A DNA stretch of 64,000 bases from Polyangia bacterium (lineage in GTDB: Bacteria; Myxococcota_A; Polyangia; Nannocystales; Nannocystaceae): assembly GCA_030429545.1 (NCBI GenBank), contig JAUIFF010000016.1, positions 122,960 to 186,959 of the forward strand, written 5' to 3'. Each line of letters opens with the position of its first letter. Position 1 is the stretch's first letter. The notes below the pieces were generated by a model. The model saw nothing but the letters and a program-made list of their open reading frames with translations, made no database searches and was not told the DNA's origin. The position numbers and the translations under genes were made by a program. Positions 16,860 through 26,186 of this stretch are shown here, one piece after another.

Positions 16860-18989
16860 ATGAACGTTTCAACCTTCTGTTTATCGCAACTCCAAGGCAC
16901 CTCCCGCCGTCGCAATATTGGCATCTCTGCCCATATTGATGCGGGAAAAACGACCCTTAGTGAACGCATCCTGTTTTATGCGGGTAAGATCCGAAAAATC
17001 GGAGAGGTCCACAATGCCAGCGCCGCACTCGATACCCTTCCACTCGAGCGTGCCCGTGGCATCACCATTCAATCAGCCGCCACTCAAGTGCACTGGTTGG
17101 AGCATGCCATCAATTTGATTGACACTCCCGGACACGTCGACTTCACGGTTGAAGTCGAACGCGCGCTGAGTGTGCTCGATGGCGCTATTTTGGTGCTGTG
17201 TGGGGTCGCTGGCGTACAGGCCCAAACGCTGACTGTCGATCGCCAGATCCGGCGACACAAGCTTCCGCGAATGGTGTTTATCAACAAGCTCGATCGCCCG
17301 GGCGCCGATGCTCTCGGGGTGTTCAAGCAGCTCAAACAACGACTCGACCCACGCGCATGTCTACTCAACCTACCGCTTTATAAAACGGATACCGATGATC
17401 TTCGCCCGCAGCTGACGGGCGTCCTCGACATCCTTAGTGGACAGGCCCTGTACTTCGAGGGTGAGCACGGGCAATCCGTGCGGAGGACAAGCTGTCCTCA
17501 AGAGCATCTTGATGGGCTACGGCAAGCTCGTACACATCTTTTGGAAGCCCTTGCAGAGGTCGACGAAACCATCCTCGCGGCGTTGCTCGACGATCGCGAA
17601 CCAACAATTGAGGAGTTATCCTCCGTGTTACGACAAGCCACCATACAAGGTCAGATCACCCCAGTTCTCTGTGGTTCGGCCTATCACCAAATTGGCGTCC
17701 AGCCCCTTCTCGACGCTGTGGTTGCCCTGTTTCCGGCTCCCGAGCAACGGGTGCGGGAGGCGATGGGTGTCGACGACGATAACACCATTGCGTTGACAGG
17801 TGGCGTCGACGGGAAACTATGCGCATTCGCGTTTAAGGTCGACGATGGGCGGTTTGGCCAGCTCTCGTATGTTCGCGTGTTTCAAGGCCGGCTCGCCAAG
17901 GGCATGCGTCTCGACAATGTTCGTACCGGCGAGCGCATTCGCGTTGGCCGACTCGGGCGGATGCACGCGGCGACGATGGCAGAAATCGAAGCCGCGGACG
18001 CTGGCGACATCGTCGTGCTGTTTGGCGTTTCGTGTGCGCACGGAGACACGTTTACGGCCGGCGGATTGCGCTGTGCAATCGCACCGATCGTGGTCCCCAA
18101 ACCGGTGGTCACGGTTGCGCTCACGGCTGCCAAGGGGCAACGGGGACATGCGACCCGCCTCGCCAAGGCGCTCGGTCGGTTTACCCGGGAGGACCCGAGT
18201 TTTCAGGTCAGCCGCGACGAAGAGTCTGGTGAAACCCTGATAGCCGGTATGGGTGAGCTTCACCTCGATGTCTACGTGCAACGGCTGCGCCAAGAGTACG
18301 AGCTCGATGTCGAAGTGAGCCCGCCACAGGTCGCCTACCGCGAGTCGATCGCCTGCGCGGTCGAACTCAACCACACACACAAAAAACAGGACGGAGGCCA
18401 CGGCCAATACGCCCGGGTTCAGGGCACCCTACGGCCGACATCAGGAGAAGATACGATGAAAAGTGTATTCACAACAAACATCCGGTCGGGTGCGATTCCC
18501 AAGGAATTCTTTCCGGCCTGCGAGCAGGGTTTCACCGACGCCCTCGACCGCGGTGTGCTGATTGGCGCACCGGTACTCGGGGTCACGCTCGAGCTCAACG
18601 ACGGGGCAACCCACGAAAAAGACTCGAGCCCGTTGGCCTTCCGGATCGCCACCCGCGATGCTGTCAGGGCAGCCGTAGCCAGGGCTGAACCGGTTGTTTT
18701 GGAGCCGGTGATGGAGGTCGAGGTCACCACGCCCGTCGACCACCATGGCACAGTGGTGAGTTCACTGGTCCGCCGTCGTGGCGTCATCATTGGACACGAG
18801 CGGGTCGCAGACGGTGCCCGCCTCACCGCACATGTGCCGCTCGCGGAGATGTTTGGCTATGCCGGGGACCTTCGTTCCCTGACCCAAGGGCAAGGTTGTT
18901 TCTCGATGCATTTTGCCCACTACACACCGGTACCCACCCCGGTGATGCGTACGCTCGTCCGCCAATACGAGCAACGTTGTGCGCGTTAG
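16860..18989 (+). CDS. Elongation factor G paralogue (translational GTPase)
   Basis: A 709-aa translational GTPase with the full EF-G domain order. G1 is AHIDAGKTT (about 25-33), switch I ends ERARGITIQSAAT, G3 is DTPGHVDF and G4 is NKLD. Domain IV has the conserved GGHGQYARV segment, and the C-terminal domain V ends in QGQGCFSMHFAHY. Switch I differs from the usual fusA sequence (NASAALDTLPLERARG instead of DGAATMDWMEQEQERG), and no rpsL/rpsG/tuf genes are beside it, so it is probably a second EF-G rather than the main one. Such paralogues serve in ribosome recycling or stress. The ATG at 16860 is clear. Confidence 0.88.
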   Translation: MNVSTFCLSQLQGTSRRRNIGISAHIDAGKTTLSERILFYAGKIRKIGEVHNASAALDTLPLERARGITIQSAATQVHWLEHAINLIDTPGHVDFTVEVERALSVLDGAILVLCGVAGVQAQTLTVDRQIRRHKLPRMVFINKLDRPGADALGVFKQLKQRLDPRACLLNLPLYKTDTDDLRPQLTGVLDILSGQALYFEGEHGQSVRRTSCPQEHLDGLRQARTHLLEALAEVDETILAALLDDREPTIEELSSVLRQATIQGQITPVLCGSAYHQIGVQPLLDAVVALFPAPEQRVREAMGVDDDNTIALTGGVDGKLCAFAFKVDDGRFGQLSYVRVFQGRLAKGMRLDNVRTGERIRVGRLGRMHAATMAEIEAADAGDIVVLFGVSCAHGDTFTAGGLRCAIAPIVVPKPVVTVALTAAKGQRGHATRLAKALGRFTREDPSFQVSRDEESGETLIAGMGELHLDVYVQRLRQEYELDVEVSPPQVAYRESIACAVELNHTHKKQDGGHGQYARVQGTLRPTSGEDTMKSVFTTNIRSGAIPKEFFPACEQGFTDALDRGVLIGAPVLGVTLELNDGATHEKDSSPLAFRIATRDAVRAAVARAEPVVLEPVMEVEVTTPVDHHGTVVSSLVRRRGVIIGHERVADGARLTAHVPLAEMFGYAGDLRSLTQGQGCFSMHFAHYTPVPTPVMRTLVRQYEQRCAR

Positions 18990-18991
18990 CG

Positions 18992-19025
18992 AATGGGCGC
19001 CCAGGGACGGGCGCCCATTTTATTT
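18992..19025 (+). terminator. Rho-independent terminator of the EF-G gene
   Basis: AATGGGCGCCC-agggac-GGGCGCCCATT, an 11-bp perfect stem with a 6-nt loop starting 3 bp after the stop codon, followed by TTTATTT. This is the strongest intrinsic terminator in the window. Confidence 0.88.
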
Positions 19026-19064
19026 GTATGACCATCTTCTCAAAGCCATGATAGCCTGACAACG

Positions 19065-19739
19065 GTGACAGCCAGCTCACAACTCGAGGTCTGTTGGTAT
19101 CGCGTCGAGTACGATGGCGAGGGGCGACCGCGTGCTCGCCACGAGCCGACGTTAGGCCGACGACCTGGTCCGGCCCTCGCACGTTTTTTGCGAAACGCCA
19201 AACTCAGTCGCGGGAGCATCGGGGTCGACTACATCATCAACGGCCTTAGCCTGACCGATCGCCTCAACGACACGTGCAAGCGACCGCTGTTTGATGTCCC
19301 TGGATTTTTGGCGAACATGTTGCCGCTTTATTGGCAGTGGCGGGGCGATGACCAGCGGGGCTTTGCCCTCGAACTCCGACGTCTGCTCGGCGAGCCGCTC
19401 ACCCCGGACGACCTACAGCCGGTTGCCCAGGCATACAAGTGGCCCGACGAATATGTGCACGAGCATTTTTTTGGGGTCGTGCAAGTGTATGGCTGTGCCC
19501 ATTGTGGGGACCGGTTGTGCGGTTGGTGGGGGATGACGATCACCCAGGATCTCGAGCGAGATACGGTGACGTGGTCGTCTCCGAACTTCGGAGAGTTTGT
19601 GTTTGAACGCGGGCAGTATCGCCAAGCGTTTGCGCCCACACTTGCGCTACTGCACCATCACCAACAGGAACGTACCCGCCGTGACCCAAGTGCCTACGCC
19701 CTGTGGCGGAGACGCAGGGGTTTACCCGCGCTTCCCTGA
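19065..19739 (+). CDS. Hypothetical protein with a short Cys-rich motif
   Basis: A 224-aa protein I do not recognise. It has an acidic/basic mixed N-terminus, a tyrosine- and tryptophan-rich middle (FLANMLPLYWQWRGDD), and a possible zinc or metal site CAHCGDRLCGWWG near residue 144-156 (CxxCxxxxC). It has no signal peptide and no transmembrane helix. The start is GTG at 19065, about 75 bp after the EF-G stop and past the terminator, so it should have its own promoter. Codon use looks native. The downstream gap to polA (151 bp) has no clear terminator. Confidence 0.6.
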   Translation: MTASSQLEVCWYRVEYDGEGRPRARHEPTLGRRPGPALARFLRNAKLSRGSIGVDYIINGLSLTDRLNDTCKRPLFDVPGFLANMLPLYWQWRGDDQRGFALELRRLLGEPLTPDDLQPVAQAYKWPDEYVHEHFFGVVQVYGCAHCGDRLCGWWGMTITQDLERDTVTWSSPNFGEFVFERGQYRQAFAPTLALLHHHQQERTRRDPSAYALWRRRRGLPALP

Positions 19740-19890
19740 GCGGCTGGTAGCATTTGATGTACACACATCAAATACCTCACCGCGTGCTGGCGACCGTCGC
19801 AGCGCATCGGTCATCGCCTGGTGAGCACAGCCTAACTATGTGCGGATTTGTATGGGCATCTTTGCCCATACGCGGTACGGTGTGCGCACC

Positions 19891-22554
19891 ATGGCCAGCT
19901 CTGAGCGCATCATCCTTGTCGACGGCAGCTCCCTCATTTACCGCGCGTACTTTGCTATACCGGGCAACTTCACGACCTCCAGCGGCCTCCACACCAACGC
20001 GATCTATGGCTTTGCAACCATGTTCAGCAAGATCCTCAGTGGGCGTCAACCCGAGCGAGGGGCGGTTGTCTTCGACCCGCCGGGGCCCACGTTCCGCGAC
20101 AAAAAATATCCCGCCTACAAATCGCAGCGTCCCCCCATGCCCACCGAGCTGCGCGAGCAGCTGCCGTGGATCGACAAGGTCGTCGAGTCCCACCGGTTTC
20201 CACTGCTGCGGGTACCCGGATATGAGGCCGACGATGTCATCGGCACGCTCACCCGCCTGGCCGTTGCCGCAGGTATGGAGGTACAGATCATTTCAGGGGA
20301 TAAGGACTTTGCCCAACTGCTCGGCCCGGGAGTTGTCATGGTCGACACCCTCCAGGGTGTGACCTACGACAGCGAACTTGCCAAAAAGAAGTGGGGTGTG
20401 CCGCCCAACCAGTTTATCGACTACCTCGCGCTGGTGGGCGACAAGGTCGACAACATCCCCGGGGTCCCCGGAATTGGCAAGAAGGGCGCGTCTAAGCTAC
20501 TCGACACCTACGGAACTCTGGCCAAAATACTTGCAAGTACAGACGAGCTGAAGGGACGCCAACAAAAAAACCTCGTCGAGTACAAGGACCAAGCCCTTCT
20601 CTCCCAGGAGCTTGCAACCATCGACCAGCATGTCAAGCTGCCCCTCGGGCTTGACCAACTCAAAGTCGAGGCCCCCGACACAACTGCCGTCAACAAGCTG
20701 TTTAAAGAGCTACAGTTTTATTCGCTGCTATCCGAGGACGCTACTGCAGCTGCCCAGGCGGTGGATAAGGGAGACTTCGACGTTTGTACAGACAAAGATT
20801 CGCTGGCAACGCTGCTCACGTCGTTGCCAAAGGACTCGCCGACCTGTATTTTCCCGCTGTTTGACCTGCCATCGCCTGTGACCGGCGACCTCGCAGCGGT
20901 TGTGATTGCGACCTCCGGCGACAAAGCTCGGCTCGTGCCCCTGATGTGTGTGGGTGGACTTGGTCAAGCAGGTCTCGACAGCCTGCGACCCTGGCTCGAA
21001 AGCGCCGAGATCAAAAAAATTACCTACAACGCCAAGGCACTGTGGATCGCGTGTAAGCGCGCCAACATCGAGCTTGCTGGCATCACCGGCGACGTGATGC
21101 TCGAGTCGTTTTTGGTCAACCCAACCAAAATCATCCCGCACCGGCTCGACCAGGTCATACGCGAGTATGTCCATCGCACACTTCCCCCCGTCAAGCGCAT
21201 CCTCGGAAGCGGCAAAAAAGAACGCAAGTTCACGGCCCTGCGCGCCGACGAGATGCTCGACTGGGGCTGTATTCATGCATGTGCAATCTTTACAGCCTGG
21301 CCCAAAATTCGTGACAAGGTTGTCGCCTCGGAGCAGCTCGACTACCTCCACGATATCGACTTTCCCCTGGCGTGGGTGCTCGGGCAAATGGAACTCGATG
21401 GTATCGGTGTTGACCCGGCCTCGCTGTCGACAATGGGTGAGGAGTTTGCCGCCCGGCTCGCCACCTTGCAGGCAAAAATCTACCAGCTTGCCGGTCGTAC
21501 GTTTAATATCGGCTCGCCCAAGCAGTTGAGCAAAGTCTTGTTTGAAGACCTCAAGCTTCCGGTGATCAAGCGGACAAAAAGTGGGTATTCGACCAACGCC
21601 GAAGTGCTGACGCGGCTCAAACCAAAGCATGAAATTGCCGAGGTATTGCTGCAATATCGCAAGCTTTCAAAGCTTATCAACACCTATACCGATGTTCTGC
21701 AAAATGCCGTGAATCCGGCGACGGGCCGGATTCATGCTACTTTCCAACAAACAGTTGGCGCGACCGGCCGGCTCATTACCACCGAGCCCGACCTGCAGCG
21801 CACGCCCGTCAAAACCCCCGAGGGAAAACGAATCCGGCAGACGTTTGTCGCCCGCCCGGGGCATCGGATTTTGTCGGCGGATTGGAGCCAGATAGAGCTG
21901 CGCCTGCTCGCCCACTTTACCCACGACAAACGCCTTGTCGAGGCGTTTGCGCAGGGCCTGGACATCCATCGTCGAACCGCCGGGCAGCTGTTTGAATGTC
22001 CCCCCGACAAGGTCACAAAAAAACAGCGCGGCGTCGGCAAACTCGTCAACTTTGCCACGATTTATGGGCAGGGTGCGACCGCCCTCGCGCAGATCATTGG
22101 GGTGCCGCGTAAGGAGGCACAACGCTATATCACCGGTTACTTCAAGGCCTACGAGGGTGTCCGTACATGGCTCGACAGCACCATTGAAGAGGCGCATAAG
22201 CACGGTTATGTGACGACCCTGCTTGGCCGACGGCGACTCATTCCGGAGCTTTCGAGCAACTCCAAATCCGACCGCCAGGCGGGTGAGCGGATCGCTGCAA
22301 ATACACCTATCCAGGGCTCGGCCGCCGACCTGTGCAAACTCGCGATGCTGGCGATCGCCAAGGAGCTGCGCACCAAGGACCTCAAAACCCGGATGCTGCT
22401 GCAGATCCATGACGAACTCGTGTTTGAAGCACCCGAGGCTGAGGTCGAAGCCGTGCAAGCGTTGGTCCGCGAGAAGATGGAACACGCACACCCGTTGCGT
22501 GTCCCCCTAGTCGTCGATGTCGGCGTGGGTGAAACGTGGGCCGAGGCCCACTAA
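19891..22554 (+). CDS. polA: DNA polymerase I, with degenerate proofreading domain
   Basis: An 887-aa family A polymerase. Residues about 1-290 are the 5'-3' nuclease (VDGSSLIYRAYFA, AVVFDPPGPTFRD, ISGDKDFAQLL, GDKVDNIPGVPGIGKKGA). The polymerase part has motif A SADWSQIELRLLAH (about 660), motif B KKQRGVGKLVNFATIYGQG (about 708) and motif C LQIHDELVFE (about 837). The middle 3'-5' exonuclease fold is kept, but the acidic metal ligands are lost: no DxE in the first motif, Asn-Ala in place of the second Asp site, and no YxxxD in the third. It should fill gaps and remove primers without proofreading. The ATG at 19891 is used. It converges on a protease gene. Confidence 0.96.
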   Translation: MASSERIILVDGSSLIYRAYFAIPGNFTTSSGLHTNAIYGFATMFSKILSGRQPERGAVVFDPPGPTFRDKKYPAYKSQRPPMPTELREQLPWIDKVVESHRFPLLRVPGYEADDVIGTLTRLAVAAGMEVQIISGDKDFAQLLGPGVVMVDTLQGVTYDSELAKKKWGVPPNQFIDYLALVGDKVDNIPGVPGIGKKGASKLLDTYGTLAKILASTDELKGRQQKNLVEYKDQALLSQELATIDQHVKLPLGLDQLKVEAPDTTAVNKLFKELQFYSLLSEDATAAAQAVDKGDFDVCTDKDSLATLLTSLPKDSPTCIFPLFDLPSPVTGDLAAVVIATSGDKARLVPLMCVGGLGQAGLDSLRPWLESAEIKKITYNAKALWIACKRANIELAGITGDVMLESFLVNPTKIIPHRLDQVIREYVHRTLPPVKRILGSGKKERKFTALRADEMLDWGCIHACAIFTAWPKIRDKVVASEQLDYLHDIDFPLAWVLGQMELDGIGVDPASLSTMGEEFAARLATLQAKIYQLAGRTFNIGSPKQLSKVLFEDLKLPVIKRTKSGYSTNAEVLTRLKPKHEIAEVLLQYRKLSKLINTYTDVLQNAVNPATGRIHATFQQTVGATGRLITTEPDLQRTPVKTPEGKRIRQTFVARPGHRILSADWSQIELRLLAHFTHDKRLVEAFAQGLDIHRRTAGQLFECPPDKVTKKQRGVGKLVNFATIYGQGATALAQIIGVPRKEAQRYITGYFKAYEGVRTWLDSTIEEAHKHGYVTTLLGRRRLIPELSSNSKSDRQAGERIAANTPIQGSAADLCKLAMLAIAKELRTKDLKTRMLLQIHDELVFEAPEAEVEAVQALVREKMEHAHPLRVPLVVDVGVGETWAEAH

Positions 22555-22573
22555 AAAACCGTCCAGGGCAAAC

Positions 22574-22600
22574 GTAGGGCCGGTGTGAAACCTGCCCTAC
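22574..22600. terminator. Hairpin between convergent polA and protease genes
   Basis: GTAGGGC-c-GGT-gtgaa-ACC-t-GCCCTAC: two short perfect helices broken by one mismatch, in the 58-bp gap between two convergent stops. It may terminate both strands. There is no long U-tract on either side, so strength is uncertain. Confidence 0.5.
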
Positions 22601-22612
22601 ATTACCTACCTA

Positions 22613-25045
22613 TCAACGGCCCGGTAGTTTCGGAATCCGTTTTTTCGGAAGCACCGGGATTTTCTTGCCTGGCGTGGGTTTGACGATCGGCTTTTTGGTG
22701 GTGACCCGCGGGACATCGATCGTCCGCACTTCGTTGCCAAACTTCGGTCCAACGACCCGTTGCACATCCAGCCGGATCTTGCCCACGGTTGGCACCGCGG
22801 CGTTTGACAGAACCTGGAATTTCTTGATGGGCGTACGCAGCTTGCTGCGGTCGAGCTTGGGCAGCGACTTGCGCTTGAGCTTGAGCTTGTTTTCGAGGGC
22901 GAGGTCAAGCTCCCGCTCATGTACCTTTTTGGGAATACTCGGCTTGTGTTTGTGCAAGCGTTTGACCAGTAGGCTCGGACGGCTCGATGCAGATTTTCCA
23001 CCGGCGGCAGCACTCACCCCGCTCGGCATGTTCTGCCCGATGAGACCGACCTTAAACTTCATTTTGGGCCCGTACTCATCGACCGAGCCCTTGAGGGTTT
23101 GATAGGTCGGGTTGTTGTCCTTGTCTTTGCTACCGTTGAGGTTGACCTTCACGCTCGACGAGTAGGATGTCGGCGTGTTGTTGTCGAAGTTGACCTTTTT
23201 GTTGATGTCGTGCCATTTTCCCGTACTGTTGACATACGTTCGGTACGAGCCATTTGGTACGGTGCACTCAACGCCCTTGAGCTCGTTGACACTATTTTCA
23301 TTGAGGTCTTTACACACAAGCTCCGAGAACAGGAACTCCGCCTGGCCGTTTTTGCTGATCCCAATCGTCTGGTAGTTGTAGTTCATAATACTCAGGTGAT
23401 TGGGCTTGTTGTTGTGCCCGTCGACACTCCCATGTTCGAGGTTGAGGTTGTGGCCAAGCTCGTGCAAAAACGTGCCCGCTTGCTGCTCATCGGTCCCGCC
23501 GACAACACCCCAGCGACCGAGTGTGACAATAAAGTCTGAGCCACCAATACCGCGGGAGAGCCCTGAACTCGTCCCCCCGTTGTAACCGTTGCCAAACACC
23601 GCGTAGTGAAACAGCCCCCACCGCGAGCGGGTAAAGTTGGCATCTTTGATCGGGTCGAAATGTGTGGACCACTCGTAGTCGCCCGAGCCGGTGACAAAGT
23701 CGTCTTGGTAGGCAATCGCATCGTCTTGAAAAATGTGGAGATTGATGCCTTTTTGGGCCATCGCGGCAATCGCAATATTTTGGGCTTCGAGCGACATCCG
23801 CAGGTCCCGACGCGGGGAAGCGCGGTACATGTAGTCGACCTCGACAAACACATCTTTGACAAACGGGGAGGCACCATACTCGTGTAACGGCTCGTCGCTC
23901 TTACCGTCGCCGTCGGCATCGAGCCCGCCAAGCTCATAGCGGGTCAAAATGCCGTCCCCGTCCTGGTCGACGCCGGGTCGCAATACCCGCTGGGTGTAGG
24001 CCCACCAGTAGGTCTTTTTGCTGCCATCCCAACGACCCGAAGCGACGTTGATTCCCTTCCAGCTGGGAATGTACACAATCGCATCATCGCGCTTGTCGCT
24101 GCCACCCGACTCGTTGGGGCGATGCTTGAGGTCCCCCCAAAACAGCTTGGTCCCCGGCTCGCTGCTCATTTGCCCGCTAGTCATGCTAAAGGGCTTGAGC
24201 TGGCCATTGTTGTACTCGACCTTGCGAAACCGGTAGCCGCCGGTCTTGGTGTTGTGGAGCACAACCTGCTCGGTGTTGCCACCGAGCACATTGGCGACTG
24301 TGACCTCTTCATCACGACTATAGGCATTTGTCCCGGTGGTAAACGCCCACCAAAATGTGGTCTTCCCCTGATTGTTTTTGCGGGCGTCATACCGCATCAC
24401 CTGGCGCGAGTTCGGGTCGTAGATGAGGAGGTCATCGCGGGTCCCCTCCCCCGAAAAGTTGCCAAAGTTGCCCACGCGGATCTGTTTGTTTTTAAACTTG
24501 TTGCTGTCGCTGAGATTGCCGATGTCAAACTTGTCGGCCCCAAGGCGGATAAACCAGCCCTGCGGGCCCTTGGTGTACAGGCGAAAAGTCCCAGCGCTGG
24601 GCTTGTAGACGAGCACGTCGTCCTTGTTGTCCCCGGTGAAGTCACCGACGATCGCGTGCTCGTTGCCGGCAACAAAATTGTTTTGCGTCCACGCCCACCA
24701 CAACGACTTGGTGTCGGGGCTCAGGCCAAAGCACTGGAGTTTGCCCGACTGCAAAATAAAGCAGGAGGTCTCCTTGGTGCTGCTCGAGAAGTAGCCGGTG
24801 AAGGCGCGGATAATTTTGGAGTCGAGGCGGCGAAACGTGTACCCCTCGGCCTGGAAATTGGTACGGGCGATAAAGACGTCGCGGTTGGAGGTGACAAGCC
24901 AGTCCTGGATCTTGTCGCCGTTCATATCCGCGAGATAGAGATTTCCGGGAATTCGGTTTTGCGTGTTGCTATGGGGCTGTGCGCTGGCTACCCCTGGCCA
25001 GAGGAGGGTTGCCAGGAGCGAAATGGACAATAGGCTGCGTTTCAT
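22613..25045 (-). CDS. Secreted metzincin-type zinc protease with FG-GAP-like N-terminus
   Basis: An 810-aa exported protein with a signal peptide ending in ASAQ near residue 23. Residues about 30-370 contain FG-GAP/VCBS-type repeats (ADMNGDKIQDWLV, VGDFTGDNKDDVLVY). EF-hand-like loops DQDGDGILTRYE and DADGDGKSDE follow. The protease part has HELGHNLNLEH (HExxHxxxxxH, about residue 529), the metzincin zinc site, with a Met-turn SIMNYN 30 residues later. The C-terminal 120 residues are very rich in Lys, Arg and Pro, which is unusual for a secreted protease and might bind nucleic acid, polyanion or the cell surface. Preceded by an AAAGG ribosome-binding site 5 bases before the ATG at 25045. Confidence 0.9.
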   Translation of the reverse strand: MKRSLLSISLLATLLWPGVASAQPHSNTQNRIPGNLYLADMNGDKIQDWLVTSNRDVFIARTNFQAEGYTFRRLDSKIIRAFTGYFSSSTKETSCFILQSGKLQCFGLSPDTKSLWWAWTQNNFVAGNEHAIVGDFTGDNKDDVLVYKPSAGTFRLYTKGPQGWFIRLGADKFDIGNLSDSNKFKNKQIRVGNFGNFSGEGTRDDLLIYDPNSRQVMRYDARKNNQGKTTFWWAFTTGTNAYSRDEEVTVANVLGGNTEQVVLHNTKTGGYRFRKVEYNNGQLKPFSMTSGQMSSEPGTKLFWGDLKHRPNESGGSDKRDDAIVYIPSWKGINVASGRWDGSKKTYWWAYTQRVLRPGVDQDGDGILTRYELGGLDADGDGKSDEPLHEYGASPFVKDVFVEVDYMYRASPRRDLRMSLEAQNIAIAAMAQKGINLHIFQDDAIAYQDDFVTGSGDYEWSTHFDPIKDANFTRSRWGLFHYAVFGNGYNGGTSSGLSRGIGGSDFIVTLGRWGVVGGTDEQQAGTFLHELGHNLNLEHGSVDGHNNKPNHLSIMNYNYQTIGISKNGQAEFLFSELVCKDLNENSVNELKGVECTVPNGSYRTYVNSTGKWHDINKKVNFDNNTPTSYSSSVKVNLNGSKDKDNNPTYQTLKGSVDEYGPKMKFKVGLIGQNMPSGVSAAAGGKSASSRPSLLVKRLHKHKPSIPKKVHERELDLALENKLKLKRKSLPKLDRSKLRTPIKKFQVLSNAAVPTVGKIRLDVQRVVGPKFGNEVRTIDVPRVTTKKPIVKPTPGKKIPVLPKKRIPKLPGR

Positions 25046-25146
25046 AAAACCTTTCTGCCAGATGGCATAAGGTTCATGTCCTCAAAGACTGTTTCAATTG
25101 CGGAGCAGACGACGTGTTTGCTCACAGCCCGTGGGCCGGCACGGCG

Positions 25147-25998
25147 TTACCCCAACAGCGCGGCCGCGTGGTGGTTGATATGGCTGTCGATGACCGTCGC
25201 CACAAAATAGTAGCTGTGGTCGTACCCGGGGCGCATGTTGAGCCGAAGGGGCTGACCGACCCCGGCACACACCGCGGCAAACCGCTCGGGCATGAGCTCC
25301 CGCGTCAAAAACGGATCGGCATCGCCCTGGTCGATCAAGATGGTCTCGACCAATTTTCGCCCACGCGCGCGCAGCAGTTCGCAGGCGTCGTGGCGCGCCC
25401 AGGCCCCGCGGTTGTCGCCCAAATAGGCGGAAAACGCCTTTTGCCCCCATGGACATTGTGTAGGTGCAACAATTGGAGCAATCGCCGAGACCGAGCGAAA
25501 TAACTCGGGGTGGCGCAGGGCGAGTGTGAGCGCACCGTGCCCCCCCATCGAATGGCCGGTGATCCCCGTCGCCCCGGGCAACACGGGAAACGCCGAGGCG
25601 AGCAACGGCAGCAGCTCCTGGCACAGGTACGTCTCCATGCGAAAATGCTGCTTCCATGGCTCCTCGGTCGCGTCGAGGTAAAACCCCGCACCTTGACCGA
25701 GGTCGTAGGCAGGGTCGTCGGCAACCTCCTCACCCCGGGGGCTGGTATCTGGACATACAACAATCATCCCGAGGTCCGATGCACGGGCCTGAAAACCTGC
25801 CTTGGTCGTCACGTTTTGCTCGGTACACGTCAACCCCGAGAGGTAGATCATCACCGGTAGCTGCTGGGAGGGGTCGCGTTTGGGCACAAAGGCGGAAAAC
25901 CGCATCGGCACACCGAGGGTTTGTGCGTGGTGTTGGTACGTTCCCTGAATTCCACCGAAGCAGGCGTGGGCTTCGAGCTGTTGCAGTCCGTCTGGCAT
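25147..25998 (-). CDS. fghA: S-formylglutathione hydrolase
   Basis: A 283-aa esterase-D-type alpha/beta hydrolase. It hydrolyses S-formylglutathione to formate and glutathione in formaldehyde detoxification. The sequence shows the family hallmarks VMIYLSGLTCTEQN, the N-terminal oxyanion region CPDTSPRG, the nucleophile elbow GHSMGGHGAL (catalytic Ser), DQGDADPFL and the catalytic His in GYDHSYYFV. Length matches the family (275-285 aa). The ATG at 25998 is chosen because homologous proteins begin a few residues before this; a longer frame to 26079 is not protein-like. The gene is alone, without an adjacent glutathione-dependent formaldehyde dehydrogenase. It lies 101 bp upstream of the protease gene in the same orientation. 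Confidence 0.93.
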   Translation of the reverse strand: MPDGLQQLEAHACFGGIQGTYQHHAQTLGVPMRFSAFVPKRDPSQQLPVMIYLSGLTCTEQNVTTKAGFQARASDLGMIVVCPDTSPRGEEVADDPAYDLGQGAGFYLDATEEPWKQHFRMETYLCQELLPLLASAFPVLPGATGITGHSMGGHGALTLALRHPELFRSVSAIAPIVAPTQCPWGQKAFSAYLGDNRGAWARHDACELLRARGRKLVETILIDQGDADPFLTRELMPERFAAVCAGVGQPLRLNMRPGYDHSYYFVATVIDSHINHHAAALLG

Positions 25999-26120
25999 CG
26001 TCGGCAGGGTACCGAAGTTTTTGTTGGCAAAAGGGCCACCTGGGCGCGAACGAACGTGCGCTTGCTCTGACCGCAACATTTGCTCACCGCGTAGGCTACG
26101 CGACCATATGCCAACGACGA

Positions 26121-26156
26121 AGTGTCAAGCATGTCTTCGCAAACATGCTTGACACT
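26121..26156. terminator. Long perfect inverted repeat, probable terminator
   Basis: AGTGTCAAGCATGT-cttcgcaa-ACATGCTTGACACT, a perfect 14-bp stem with an 8-nt loop, 31 bp past the stop of the Cys-rich repeat lipoprotein and about 120 bp upstream of fghA. No U-tract follows on the minus strand. It may end transcription of the upstream gene or act as an operator for fghA. Confidence 0.6.
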
Positions 26157-26186
26157 CGCCGACACCCGATGACTGTGCTCCGAAGG

